Under the pieces are notes generated by a model. The model made no database searches and was not told the origin of the DNA. It saw only the letters and a program-made list of their open reading frames with translations. DNA of 64,000 nt. Origin: Zobellella endophytica. GTDB lineage: Bacteria > Pseudomonadota > Gammaproteobacteria > Enterobacterales > Aeromonadaceae. The stretch lies in NCBI RefSeq assembly GCF_003012775.1, contig NZ_PXYG01000002.1:434001-498000 (forward strand), in the 5' to 3' direction. Of this stretch, positions 25,734-34,306 are shown one piece after another (within the stretch, counting starts at the first letter, position 1; the number at the start of each line of letters is the position of its first letter). A program made the translations under genes and the position numbers.

Positions 25734-27566
25734 TCATGACACCACCACAGTACGGAACATGCCCGCGTCCATATGGAACATCAGGTGGCAATGCCAGGCC
25801 CAGCGGCCCAAAGCGTCGGCGGTCACCAGGAAGCTGATCCGCTGGGCCGGCTGCACCGGTATGGTATGGCGACGAACCAGAAAATTCCCCTCGGGGCTTT
25901 CCAGCTCGCTCCACATGCCATGCAGGTGCATGGGATGGGTCATCATGGTGTCGTTGTGCAGTATGATGCGCACCCGCTCCCCGTAGCTCAGGTGGATGGG
26001 GGTGGAGCCGCCGAACTCGACCCCGTCGAAAGACCAGGTGTAGCGTTCCATATTGCCGGTGAGGTGCAACTCGATTTCCCGCTCCGCCGGGCGCGGATCC
26101 AGGGGCCCGCCGGGGGTGCGCAGATCGGCCAGGGTCAGCACCCGGCGGCCGTTGTCGCGCAGGCCCACGCCGGGGTCGTCCAGGTTGGTGCGCGGCATAT
26201 CCACCCGCATGTCGACACTGGGGCCGTATTCGGTGCTGGCGTGCCTGACCTCGCTGCTGGCCATGGCCAGGCCGCCGGCCATGGCGCCATGGCCCATGGC
26301 ACCGTGATCCATGCCCGCCATGCTGCCATGATCCATACCGGCCATGGCGCCATCTCCCGTTCCCGCCATCTTGCCGTGGCCCATGGCCGCGTGATCCATG
26401 CCCGCCATGGCACCGCCGTGATCCATGGCACCCATCATATCGGCCATGGTCAGTCGCTGGGGCGGATCGATCGGCGGCACGGCGGCGCTCAGCCCCTCGC
26501 GGGTGGCCAGGGTGCCCCGGGCATAGCCGGTTCTGTCCATGGCCTGGGCGAACAGGGTATACGCCTCGGCGGTGGGCTCCACCATCACGTCGTAGGTTTC
26601 ACCGGGGCCGAAGCGGAACTCATCCACCGTCACCGGCGCCACATCGACGCCGTCGGCCTGCACCACGGTCAGCGCGAGGCCGGGAATGCGCACGTCGTAG
26701 AAGGTATTGCCGGCTCCGTTGATAAAGCGCAGCCGAACCCGCTCGCCGGGCTTGAACAGCGCCGTCCAGTTGCCCGCCGGGGTGGTGCCGTTCACCAGGT
26801 AGGTCAGGGTTTCGGCCGACAGATCCGCCAGATCGGATGGGCTCATGCGCATCTGATTCCACATCTGCCGTTTTTCAAGAGCGCTGCCCACGCCGCCTTC
26901 GGCCATATCGCGGAAAAAATCGACGACCGTCGGCTGGTTGAAATTGTAGAAGTCGCCCTGGTTCTTGAGTTTGCCGAATACCCGCATGGGGTTTTCATCG
27001 GTCCAGTCGGACAGCAGCACTACATGCTCGCGCTCGGCCTCGATGGGGTCGGCCTCGGCCGGATCGATGATCAGGGCGCCGTACATGCCGGTCAGCTCCT
27101 GCATGCCGGAGTGGGAGTGATACCAGTAGGTGCCGCTCTGCTCCAGCCGGAAGCGATAGGTAAAGGTCTCGCCGGGAGCGATGCCGGGAAAGCTGATACC
27201 CGGCACCCCGTCCATCTGATAGGGCAAGATAATACCGTGCCAGTGGATAGAGGTTGATTCCTTCAGCCGGTTGGTCACCCTGATGGTGATGTCGTCCCCT
27301 TCACGCATGCGCAAGGTCGGGGCGGGAATGGAACCGTTGATGGTGGTTGCCATTCGGGTCTTTCCGGTGAAGTTGACCGCGGTTTCCTCGATGATCAGCT
27401 CGAACTCGGTACCGGTCAGTACCGGGGCGGCACCGGTATGGGTGCCCGGGCTGGCGGCCCGGGCTCTTTGCAACATGGGAGCCATGCCCAGCACCACTCC
27501 CCCCGCGGCCAGCCCCTGTACAAAGCGTCGCCGGGGCAGGTTAAGGCCCGGTGTTTCTTTCTTCAT
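25734..27566 (-). CDS. copA: multicopper oxidase CopA (periplasmic copper resistance)
   Basis: A 610-residue periplasmic cuprous oxidase of the PcoA/CopA type, unrelated to the ATPase of the same name. It starts with a twin-arginine signal (LPRRRFVQGLAAGG). The copper-site motifs are present in order: SIHWHG, TYWYHSHSG, HPMHLHG and WAWHCHLMFHMDAGMF, the last giving the type 1 Cys and Met. A Met/His-rich insert (GAMAGMDHAAMGHG... with about seven MDHG/MGHG units, near residues 395-440) is typical of PcoA/CopA. The start at 27566 has GGGAG 9 nt upstream; an ATG at 27584 is less likely. It leads the minus-strand copper operon, with a near-perfect cop box upstream. Confidence 0.95.
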   Translation of the reverse strand: MKKETPGLNLPRRRFVQGLAAGGVVLGMAPMLQRARAASPGTHTGAAPVLTGTEFELIIEETAVNFTGKTRMATTINGSIPAPTLRMREGDDITIRVTNRLKESTSIHWHGIILPYQMDGVPGISFPGIAPGETFTYRFRLEQSGTYWYHSHSGMQELTGMYGALIIDPAEADPIEAEREHVVLLSDWTDENPMRVFGKLKNQGDFYNFNQPTVVDFFRDMAEGGVGSALEKRQMWNQMRMSPSDLADLSAETLTYLVNGTTPAGNWTALFKPGERVRLRFINGAGNTFYDVRIPGLALTVVQADGVDVAPVTVDEFRFGPGETYDVMVEPTAEAYTLFAQAMDRTGYARGTLATREGLSAAVPPIDPPQRLTMADMMGAMDHGGAMAGMDHAAMGHGKMAGTGDGAMAGMDHGSMAGMDHGAMGHGAMAGGLAMASSEVRHASTEYGPSVDMRVDMPRTNLDDPGVGLRDNGRRVLTLADLRTPGGPLDPRPAEREIELHLTGNMERYTWSFDGVEFGGSTPIHLSYGERVRIILHNDTMMTHPMHLHGMWSELESPEGNFLVRRHTIPVQPAQRISFLVTADALGRWAWHCHLMFHMDAGMFRTVVVS

Positions 27567-27652
27567 GCTCAAGTTCTCCCTCAAACTATCCCAAATACGG
27601 ATCCTTGACGGGAAGCATAGAAAGGGGTCGCTTGCTGCAAGATGACAGCGAG

Positions 27653-27668
27653 ATTACAAATTTGTCAT
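27653..27668. promoter_or_regulatory. cop/CusR box between copA and the copper response regulator
   Basis: ATTACAA-AT-TTGTCAT matches the CusR/CopR palindrome ATGACAA-N2-TTGTCAT with a single mismatch. It lies 87 nt upstream of the multicopper oxidase start and about 104 nt upstream of the regulator start, so it may control both directions. Confidence 0.75.
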
Positions 27669-27771
27669 CTTGGGGTCATGATCAAGTCAGCCTGGTTCAG
27701 ATATCATGACGCTTATTGGCCTTGGCTTTCCTCTGGGCGCCTTGCTGGTTGGCCGCCGACGGACATGAATG

Positions 27772-28449
27772 ATGAAACTATTGATTATTGAAGACGAACT
27801 TAAAACCGGCGACTACCTGCAAAAAGGCCTGAACGAGGCCGGCTTTGTGGTCGACCTGGCCCGCACCGGCCTTGACGGTTATCACCAGGCCATGGTGGAG
27901 CCATATGGCTTAATCATTTTGGATGTGATGCTGCCGGATCTCGACGGCTGGCATATCGTCAAATCGCTGCGCGATGAAGGCCGGCAGATGCCGCTGCTGT
28001 TCCTCACCGCCCGCGACAGCGTGGAAGACAGGGTCAAGGGCCTGGAGCTCGGCGCCGACGACTACCTGGTCAAGCCCTTCGCCTTTTCCGAGCTGCTGGC
28101 CCGGGTGCGCACCCTGCTGCGCCGGGGCTCGCCCCAGCCCCAGCACGATCGGCTGCAGGTGGCCGACCTCACCCTGGATCTCGCCCGCCGCCGGGCCCTG
28201 CGCGGCGGCGAGCGCATCCACCTCACCAACAAGGAATTCGCCCTGCTCGAGCTGCTGGTGCGGCGCCGGGGCGAGGTACTGTCGCGCTCGCTGATCGCCT
28301 CCCTGGTGTGGGACATGAATTTCGACAGCGACACCAACGTGATCGACGTGGCCATCCGCCGGCTGCGCGCCAAGATCGACGACGGCTTCGAGCCCAGGCT
28401 GATCCAGACGGTACGCGGCATGGGCTATACCCTGGATGTTCCCGAGTAG
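27772..28449 (+). CDS. copR: CopR/CusR-like copper response regulator
   Basis: A 225-residue OmpR-family response regulator. The receiver domain (1-115) has the acidic pair ED, phospho-acceptor Asp51 ([14 protein letters not shown]), Thr in LFLTARD and Lys in DDYLVKPF. The C-terminal winged helix has [24 protein letters not shown] and [15 protein letters not shown], as in CusR/CopR. The first of two ATGs (27769) is also possible; MKLLIIEDE is the conserved start. No sensor kinase follows: a terminator and the convergent gabT come next. The likely partner kinase is at 18507-19940. The gene is divergent from the multicopper oxidase across the cop box. Confidence 0.9.
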   Translation: MKLLIIEDELKTGDYLQKGLNEAGFVVDLARTGLDGYHQAMVEPYGLIILDVMLPDLDGWHIVKSLRDEGRQMPLLFLTARDSVEDRVKGLELGADDYLVKPFAFSELLARVRTLLRRGSPQPQHDRLQVADLTLDLARRRALRGGERIHLTNKEFALLELLVRRRGEVLSRSLIASLVWDMNFDSDTNVIDVAIRRLRAKIDDGFEPRLIQTVRGMGYTLDVPE

Positions 28450-28456
28450 CTGACGC

Positions 28457-28480
28457 AAAAAAGCGGGCCAAATGGCCCGC
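28457..28480 (-). terminator. rho-independent terminator of gabT
   Basis: On the minus strand GCGGGCC pairs with GGCCCGC around a 4-nt loop and is followed by six Ts, 33 nt after the gabT stop. On the plus strand the same stem follows copR but has no T-tract. Confidence 0.85.
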
Positions 28481-28512
28481 CAAAAGGTGATGACATCGAC
28501 GTTTTCACTGAC

Positions 28513-29793
28513 TCAGATCAGATCCGCCAGCACTTGCTCCAGCAGATCCAGCCCCTCGTTGACCACTTCCGGCGGTGAGGTCAGCGGCGGCAGGAAGCGG
28601 ATCACATTGCCCCGTACCCCACAGGACAGCAGGATCACGCCCTGCTCGATACCCTTGGCCACTATCGCCTTGGTCAGCTCGGGATTGGGCTGATCCACGT
28701 CCCCATCGTGGATCAGCTCCATCGCCACCATGGCGCCCAGGTTGCGTACCTGGCCGATATGGCGGGGATACCTGACCTGCAGTTCGGACAGGCGCTTGTT
28801 CATCAGCTCGCCCAGGGCCAGGGCCTTGGCGCACAGCTGTTCTTCTTCGATGATCTTCAGCACTTCCAGCGCCGCGGCGCAGGCCAGGGGGAAGGCCGCG
28901 TAGGTGCCGCCCAGGCCGCCCGGGTTGGCGGCGTCCATGATGTCGGCCTTGCCGACCACCCCCGCCAGCGGGAAGCCGCCGGCGATGCCCTTGGCCATGG
29001 TCATCAGATCCGGCTCGATACCGGCGTATTCGGTGGCGAACAGCTTGCCGGTACGGGCGAAGCCGGTCTGGATCTCGTCGCAGATCAACAGGATGCCGTG
29101 CTGGTCACAGAGGGCACGCAGCTGCTGCAGGAAGGACGGCGGTGCGGGGTAGAAACCGCCCTCGCCCTGCACCGGCTCGATAATGATCGCGGCCACCCGG
29201 CCCGGCTCGATATCGCAGTGGAACAGCTCGTCCAGCGCCTTGAGCGACTGGGCCTCGGTCACGCCGTGGTAGGCGTTGGGGTACGGCAGGTGGTAGATCT
29301 CGCCCGGGAAGGGGCCGAAGCCGGCCTTGTAGGGCGCCACCTTGCCGGTCAGGCCCATGGCCAGGTTGGTCCGGCCGTGAAAGCCGCCGTTGAAGGCGAT
29401 GACGCCGCTGCGTTTGGTATGGGCGCGGGCAATCTTGACCGCGTTCTCCACCGCCTCGGCGCCGGTGGTGACGAACATCGCCTTCTTGCGGCTGTTGCCC
29501 GGCGCCAGCGCCACCAGCTGCTCGGCCAGCTCGACCACGCTCTCGTAGGGGGTGACCATGGCGCAGGTGTGGCTGAAGCGCTCCAGCTGGGCGGCCACGG
29601 CGGCCTGGATGCGCGGATGGCTGTGCCCGGTGTTGACCACGGCGATGCCGGCGGCGAAGTCGATATAGCGACGGCCTTCCACGTCCCAGATCTCGTTGTT
29701 CCGGGCCTTGTCCACGTAGAGGGCGGCCATGTTGCCCATGCCCCGGGCGAAGACGGCATCTTTACGTTGTTGCAGTTCTTGGTTCTTGCTCAT
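28513..29793 (-). CDS. gabT: 4-aminobutyrate aminotransferase
   Basis: A 426-residue PLP-dependent class III aminotransferase moving the amino group of GABA to 2-oxoglutarate to give succinate semialdehyde. It has RYIDFAAGIAVVNTGHSHP near the N terminus, GAEAVENAVKIARAHT, the cofactor Asp in ICDEIQTGFARTG and the PLP lysine in MTMAKGIAGGFPLAGV. AGGAG is 8 nt before the ATG at 29793; the frame extends further upstream without a ribosome-binding site. It lies 25 nt downstream of gabD, forming gabDT. 5-Aminovalerate may be a second substrate, as for pseudomonad GabT. Confidence 0.94.
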   Translation of the reverse strand: MSKNQELQQRKDAVFARGMGNMAALYVDKARNNEIWDVEGRRYIDFAAGIAVVNTGHSHPRIQAAVAAQLERFSHTCAMVTPYESVVELAEQLVALAPGNSRKKAMFVTTGAEAVENAVKIARAHTKRSGVIAFNGGFHGRTNLAMGLTGKVAPYKAGFGPFPGEIYHLPYPNAYHGVTEAQSLKALDELFHCDIEPGRVAAIIIEPVQGEGGFYPAPPSFLQQLRALCDQHGILLICDEIQTGFARTGKLFATEYAGIEPDLMTMAKGIAGGFPLAGVVGKADIMDAANPGGLGGTYAAFPLACAAALEVLKIIEEEQLCAKALALGELMNKRLSELQVRYPRHIGQVRNLGAMVAMELIHDGDVDQPNPELTKAIVAKGIEQGVILLSCGVRGNVIRFLPPLTSPPEVVNEGLDLLEQVLADLI

Positions 29794-29818
29794 CGTGTTA
29801 TCTCCTGAAAAACCCTGC

Positions 29819-31282
29819 TCAGCGGATGCCGCCCATGCACAGGTATTTGGTTTCCATGTAATCTTCCAGCCCCTGGGCGGAGCCTTCACGCCCCAGGCCG
29901 GATTCCTTGACGCCGCCGAAGGGCGCCGCTTCGTTGGAAATGATGCCTTCGTTGATGCCGACCATGCCGTACTCGAGCGCCTCGGCCACTTTCCAGATAC
30001 GGCTGTGGCTCTCGGTATAAAAATAGGCGGCCAGGCCGTAAGGCGTATCGTTGGCGATGGCGACGGCCTCGGCGTCGTCCCTGAAGCGGATCACCGGCGC
30101 CACCGGGCCGAAGATTTCCTGCTGGGCGATCTCCATGTCCTGGGTCACCTTGGTCAGTATGGTCGGGGTGAAGAACAGCTCGCCGGCCGGGTGGCGCCGG
30201 CCGCCGGTCACCAGTTCGGCGCCCTGGCTCTGGGCCCGGTCCACCATGGCGGCAATCTTGTCTATCGCCGCCCGGTTGATCACCGGGCCCAGGGTGGTAG
30301 CGTCGCTCAGGCCATTACCCACCACGAACTTTTCCACTTCCTCTTTGAAGCGGGCCATAAAGGCGTCGTAAATGCCGTCCTGCACCAGGATCCGGTTGGC
30401 GCACACGCAGGTCTGACCGGCGTTGCGAAACTTGGACGTCAGGGCACCGCTCACCGCCGCCTCCAGGTTGGCATCGTCGAACACGATGAAGGGCGCGTTG
30501 CCGCCCAGCTCCAGGCTGAGCTTCTTCACGGTGTCGGCGCTCTGGCCGTAGAGCAGCTTGCCTACCCGGGTGGAGCCGGTGAACGACAGCTTGCGCACCC
30601 GGCTGTCGCCGGTCAGCACCTGGCCCACTTCCGCCGCCCGGGAGCTGGTGATCATATTGATCACCCCGGCGGGAATGCCGGCCTGCTCGGCCAGGGCCAT
30701 CAGCGCCAGGGCGGAGAAGGGGGTTTCCTCGGAGGGTTTGACCACTATGGTGCAGCCCGCCGCCAGCGCCGGCGCTATCTTGCGGGTGATCATGGCGTTG
30801 GGGAAGTTCCAGGGGGTGATGGCGGCCACCACCCCGATGGGCTGCTGGATGCTCAGGGTGCGCCGGTCGGCGGTGGGCGCGGCAAACAGCTTGCCGTAGG
30901 CGCGCTTGCCTTCCTCGGCGTACCACTCGATATAGGAGGCGCCGTACAGCACCTCGCCCCGGGTCTCGAACAGCGGCTTGCCCTGCTCCAGGGTCATCAG
31001 CCGGGCCAGCTCTTCCTGGTGCTCGATGATCAGCTCGAACCAGCGGCGCAACAGACGGGACCGCTCCTTGGGATTGAGTGCGCTCCAGCCGGCCAGGGCC
31101 TGCCCGGCCGCATCGATGGCGGCACGGGTTTCGTTTACCCCCATGTCGGGCACCTGGCCCAACAGCTCGCCGGTGGCGGGGTTATACACGGCAATGGTGG
31201 CGCCGCCGTCGGCCTGGCACCACTGGCCATTGATGTGGCCGGCGTTCTTAACAAGGTTGCTGTTCACTGCACAAATACTCAT
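29819..31282 (-). CDS. gabD: succinate-semialdehyde dehydrogenase
   Basis: A 487-residue aldehyde dehydrogenase oxidising succinate semialdehyde to succinate with NAD(P)+. Typical features are ITPWNFPNAMITRKIAPALAAGC (Asn oxyanion site), the cofactor loop FTGSTRVGKLL, the general base in LELGGNAPFIVF and the nucleophile Cys in NAGQTCVCANRI. The late FGPVAPV and PFGGVKESGLGREG are also in place. The length is normal for GabD. It is transcribed with gabT and divergent from a LysR-type gene that probably controls the pair. A glutarate-semialdehyde dehydrogenase role (lysine or 5-aminovalerate route) cannot be excluded. Confidence 0.94.
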   Translation of the reverse strand: MSICAVNSNLVKNAGHINGQWCQADGGATIAVYNPATGELLGQVPDMGVNETRAAIDAAGQALAGWSALNPKERSRLLRRWFELIIEHQEELARLMTLEQGKPLFETRGEVLYGASYIEWYAEEGKRAYGKLFAAPTADRRTLSIQQPIGVVAAITPWNFPNAMITRKIAPALAAGCTIVVKPSEETPFSALALMALAEQAGIPAGVINMITSSRAAEVGQVLTGDSRVRKLSFTGSTRVGKLLYGQSADTVKKLSLELGGNAPFIVFDDANLEAAVSGALTSKFRNAGQTCVCANRILVQDGIYDAFMARFKEEVEKFVVGNGLSDATTLGPVINRAAIDKIAAMVDRAQSQGAELVTGGRRHPAGELFFTPTILTKVTQDMEIAQQEIFGPVAPVIRFRDDAEAVAIANDTPYGLAAYFYTESHSRIWKVAEALEYGMVGINEGIISNEAAPFGGVKESGLGREGSAQGLEDYMETKYLCMGGIR

Positions 31283-31501
31283 AGGGGCTGCGCCTCGGTG
31301 TTGACTCCATCCTGCCCGGGGTTGCCGGACCCATCCATGGACCTGTTACTGGCCGGGGCGTCACGGATGTCCGCCCCATACCGCCGATTCTTGTGACCGG
31401 GCCGATGCCAGCGTTGGCCATAGTTTGATAGCATGTTAGCCTTGCGCTTAAAGTCCTATAAATGATCACGTATCAACATTCACATTGAAGAACATCAAAC
31501 T

Positions 31502-32434
31502 ATGAGCCAAGCGAGCAGACCCGTGCTGGGGCAAATCGGTGATTACGAAATCCGCCTGCTGAAACTGTTCAAGACGGTAGTGGAATGCGGCGGCTTTTCG
31601 GCGGCGGAAACCGAGCTCAATATCAGCCGCTCCACCATCAGCGTGCACATGGCCAACCTGGAAAACCGGCTCAAGCTCAAGCTCTGCCGGCGGGGCCGCT
31701 CCGGCTTCGCCCTCACCGACGACGGCATGGTGATCTACGAGTCCGCCAAGCGGCTGTTCGCCCGGCTGGAGGAGTTCCGTTACACGGTGAACGAGCTGCA
31801 CGAGCAGCTCACCGGCGAGCTGAAAATCGTGTCCAGCGACAACATCTGGCTGGAGGACGACTTCCCCATGGCCGATGTGTTCGCCGCCCTGGGCGAACAG
31901 GCGCCGGATGTGAACGTGAGCGTGGACGTGGCCCACATGGGCGAGATCGAACGGCGGGTACTGAGCGAAGATGCGGACATCGGCTTTATCCATTATCACC
32001 GGGATCTGGAAGGACTGAACTACCACCACCTGTACAAGGTCCGCTGCTACCTCTATTGCAGCGATCGCCATCCGCTGTTCTACGCCGAGGACGACGCCTT
32101 TATCGGCGAACGCCTGGGCGAGAGCAAGCTGATTCATCCCGGCATCTACACCAACCCGGAGGCCAGCGCCCAGCTCGCCGGCCTGCGCCTGGCGGGGCGC
32201 GCCTACCACTACGAGCCGAGGGCGGCGCTGATCCTCTCCGGCCAGTATATCGGCTTTTTGCCCGAGAGCTTCGCCCGCCGCTGGGTGGAAGGCGGCCGGC
32301 TCAAGGCGCTGCTGCCGGAGCAGAAGAACCACTACCTCGGCATCTCCGCCATCACTCGCAGCCACGGCCGCCAGAGCCGGCTGAAGGAGCTGTTCCTGCA
32401 GCTGTTGCAAAACCACCTGACGGCCCAGCCCTGA
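31502..32434 (+). CDS. LysR-family transcriptional regulator, divergent to gabDT
   Basis: A 310-residue LysR-type regulator. The N-terminal helix-turn-helix is FSAAETELNISRSTISVHMANLENRL, with the usual Thr-Ile-Ser-Val recognition helix. A two-subdomain effector-binding region follows (about 95-300) with no membrane segment. Divergent orientation and a shared 219-bp upstream region point to control of gabD-gabT; it is followed in the same direction by a TRAP transporter that it could also regulate. The effector cannot be read from sequence. The ribosome-binding site before the ATG is weak. Confidence 0.85.
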   Translation: MSQASRPVLGQIGDYEIRLLKLFKTVVECGGFSAAETELNISRSTISVHMANLENRLKLKLCRRGRSGFALTDDGMVIYESAKRLFARLEEFRYTVNELHEQLTGELKIVSSDNIWLEDDFPMADVFAALGEQAPDVNVSVDVAHMGEIERRVLSEDADIGFIHYHRDLEGLNYHHLYKVRCYLYCSDRHPLFYAEDDAFIGERLGESKLIHPGIYTNPEASAQLAGLRLAGRAYHYEPRAALILSGQYIGFLPESFARRWVEGGRLKALLPEQKNHYLGISAITRSHGRQSRLKELFLQLLQNHLTAQP

Positions 32435-32551
32435 CGGCGCCGGCCGGTCATCCCCAGTGACCGGCATCACATATAAAGCAAACAATTCTGCTTTCACTTC
32501 GCACCGTTTTGGTGCTTACTACTGCACCATGCTGGGTTTTCCGCGTTTTGT

Positions 32552-32565
32552 TTGACTGTTATCAA
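32552..32565 (+). promoter_or_regulatory. FNR/Anr-like binding site before TRAP operon
   Basis: TTGACTGTTATCAA is one mismatch from the FNR consensus and has the same TTGAC-N4-ATCAA form as the sites at 6256 and 24099. It lies 142-155 nt upstream of the TRAP binding-protein start, in the AT-rich part of a 272-bp gap. Confidence 0.5.
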
Positions 32566-32706
32566 ACCAAACATGAATCATTATGTATTTAATCCCCGCC
32601 TGAGCTGACGCAGACTGCATAAACCCAAAGGGTACCGAATAACCGAAGACAGACTTCGAGCCCGCCTCGAAGAGATGGAATGTGATAACAACAAGGGACT
32701 AACTAC

Positions 32707-33714
32707 ATGACTCGTTTATGGAGCTCCGCTCGCACCAAAATCGCCGCTTCCCTGATCGCCGTCGCCGGCATGGGCATGACCATGGAAGCCATGGCCGCCG
32801 ACGTCAACTGGCGTTTTACCAACCTCTACTCCCGCGGCACCGCCTTCGGCGACGTCTACCAGTCCTTTGCCGACAAGATCGAAGCCGACTCCGGCGGCCG
32901 CATGAAGATCACCATGCTCTACTCCGGCGAAGGGGTGGACACCACCGGCATCATCGGCGCCACCAAGTCCGGGCTGCTGGACATGGCCGCCCCCTTCCAG
33001 CCCATGCACGCCGGTGAAATCCCCTTCGGCGTGGTCGAGGTCGGCCTGCCCGGCACCAGCGGCAGCCTGGAAGAGCTGAACACCCTGTTCCACGAAAAAG
33101 GCTGGAGCGGGATCCTGACCGAGGCCTACGACCGCCACGGCCTGGTGTGGCTGGATCCCTACTTCCAGCCCGGGGTCTATGTCATCACCAAGAAGAAGAT
33201 CGAATCCATCGAGGACTTCAAGGGTCTGAAGATCCGCGCCCCCGGCGCCTACGGCCGCTTCTTCCGCGAGCTGGGCGCCTCCCCGGTCAACCTGGCCTGG
33301 GGTGAGGTCTACACCAGCCTGGCCACCGGCGTCATCGACGGCACCATCGGCTCCAACCTGATCGATCACCGCGACGGCAACTTCGCCGAAGTGGCCAAGT
33401 ACATGTACCCGCTGCCGGTCTCCAGCGCCCAGGCCCTGCCCATCCTGATCAACAAGAACGCCTGGAACAAGCTGCCCGACGATCTGCAGGAAGTGGTGCG
33501 CAACGCGGCCAGCTGGCACGCCCAGCAGCAGGCCGAGAAGTCCGCCCTGTGGGAGCAGGAGGCGGTCGCCGACATGCAGAAGATCGGCATGCAGTGGGGC
33601 CCCGCCGCCTCCGAGGCCGACCAGGCCAAATGGCGCGACGCCGCCGAGGCGGTCTGGGCCCACTACGGCAAAACCGACAAGTACAGCGCTCAACTGGTCG
33701 AGCTGCTCAAGTAA
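32707..33714 (+). CDS. TRAP transporter substrate-binding protein (DctP family)
   Basis: A 335-residue periplasmic binding protein of a tripartite ATP-independent transporter. The signal peptide spans about residues 1-31 (SLIAVAGMGMTMEAMAAD). The DctP fold follows, with GLKIRAPGAYGRFFRELGASPVNLAWGEVYTSLATGVIDGTIG, whose Arg normally holds the carboxylate of the ligand. The ligand is therefore probably an organic acid, with type unknown. A hairpin follows the stop codon and may protect this abundant component's mRNA. Small and large permease genes come next. Confidence 0.93.
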   Translation: MTRLWSSARTKIAASLIAVAGMGMTMEAMAADVNWRFTNLYSRGTAFGDVYQSFADKIEADSGGRMKITMLYSGEGVDTTGIIGATKSGLLDMAAPFQPMHAGEIPFGVVEVGLPGTSGSLEELNTLFHEKGWSGILTEAYDRHGLVWLDPYFQPGVYVITKKKIESIEDFKGLKIRAPGAYGRFFRELGASPVNLAWGEVYTSLATGVIDGTIGSNLIDHRDGNFAEVAKYMYPLPVSSAQALPILINKNAWNKLPDDLQEVVRNAASWHAQQQAEKSALWEQEAVADMQKIGMQWGPAASEADQAKWRDAAEAVWAHYGKTDKYSAQLVELLK

Positions 33715-33726
33715 CCCTCCACCATG

Positions 33727-33748
33727 CTGCCCCGCTCAGGCGGGGCAG
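33727..33748 (+). repeat. intra-operon hairpin after TRAP binding-protein gene
   Basis: CTGCCCCGC pairs perfectly with GCGGGGCAG around TCAG, 12 nt after the binding-protein stop and 28 nt before the small-permease start. There is no T-tract. The position suits differential mRNA stability, as reported between malE and malF. Confidence 0.65.
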
Positions 33749-33775
33749 ATCCGTATATCAACCCACGGATGCACG

Positions 33776-34306
33776 ATGAAAACACTGCTTTGTTTATGGT
33801 GCAAAGGGGTCGGCCTGCTGGTGTCCACAGTCAGCCACACCATCTCGCTGGCGCTGCCCCTGCTGGCCGGCACCGTTGCCTTCGAAGTCTTCGCCCGTTA
33901 TATGCTCAACAGCCCGACCCTGTGGGCCTACGACGTGTCGCTGTTCCTGTTCGGCTATATCGGCGCCCTGTGCGGAGCCCATGCCCAGCTGAAAAAGTCC
34001 CATATCAACGTGGATATCGTCTACCTGGCGGTATCCCAGCGTATCAAGAACCTGTTCAACCTGCTTTCCAATGTACTGGGCACCTTCTTCCTGTACATCA
34101 TCGCCAGCAAAAGCTGGGAAAAGGCGCTGGAAGCCATCGACTTCGGCTATACCCGCCAGTCCGAATGGGCGCCCTCCATCGGCCATTTCTGGGTGATGGT
34201 CACCGCCGCCGCCTTGCTGTTCCTGCTGCAACTGTCCGCCGACCTGCTTCGGGACGGCTGGCAGCTGATCACCGGCGAACCCCTGCTGTCCGAGGAAGAC
34301 GAATAA
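33776..34306 (+). CDS. TRAP transporter small permease (DctQ family)
   Basis: A 176-residue inner membrane protein with four hydrophobic segments. The family motif region EVFARYMLNSPTLWAYDVSLFLFGYIGALCGAHAQLKKSHINVDI is visible; it is the conserved ARY...H-V-D loop of DctQ proteins. It pairs with the large permease and the upstream binding protein for sodium-driven uptake. Its stop codon shares one base with the start codon of the next gene (TAATG). Confidence 0.92.
   Translation: MKTLLCLWCKGVGLLVSTVSHTISLALPLLAGTVAFEVFARYMLNSPTLWAYDVSLFLFGYIGALCGAHAQLKKSHINVDIVYLAVSQRIKNLFNLLSNVLGTFFLYIIASKSWEKALEAIDFGYTRQSEWAPSIGHFWVMVTAAALLFLLQLSADLLRDGWQLITGEPLLSEEDE

Noticed and set aside
32534-32560. 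Possible sigma-54 promoter before the TRAP operon (GGTGC...TGCAC-like sequence near 32510-32530)
   Set aside because: The GG to GC spacing is 11 rather than 10 and the -12 element is poor.
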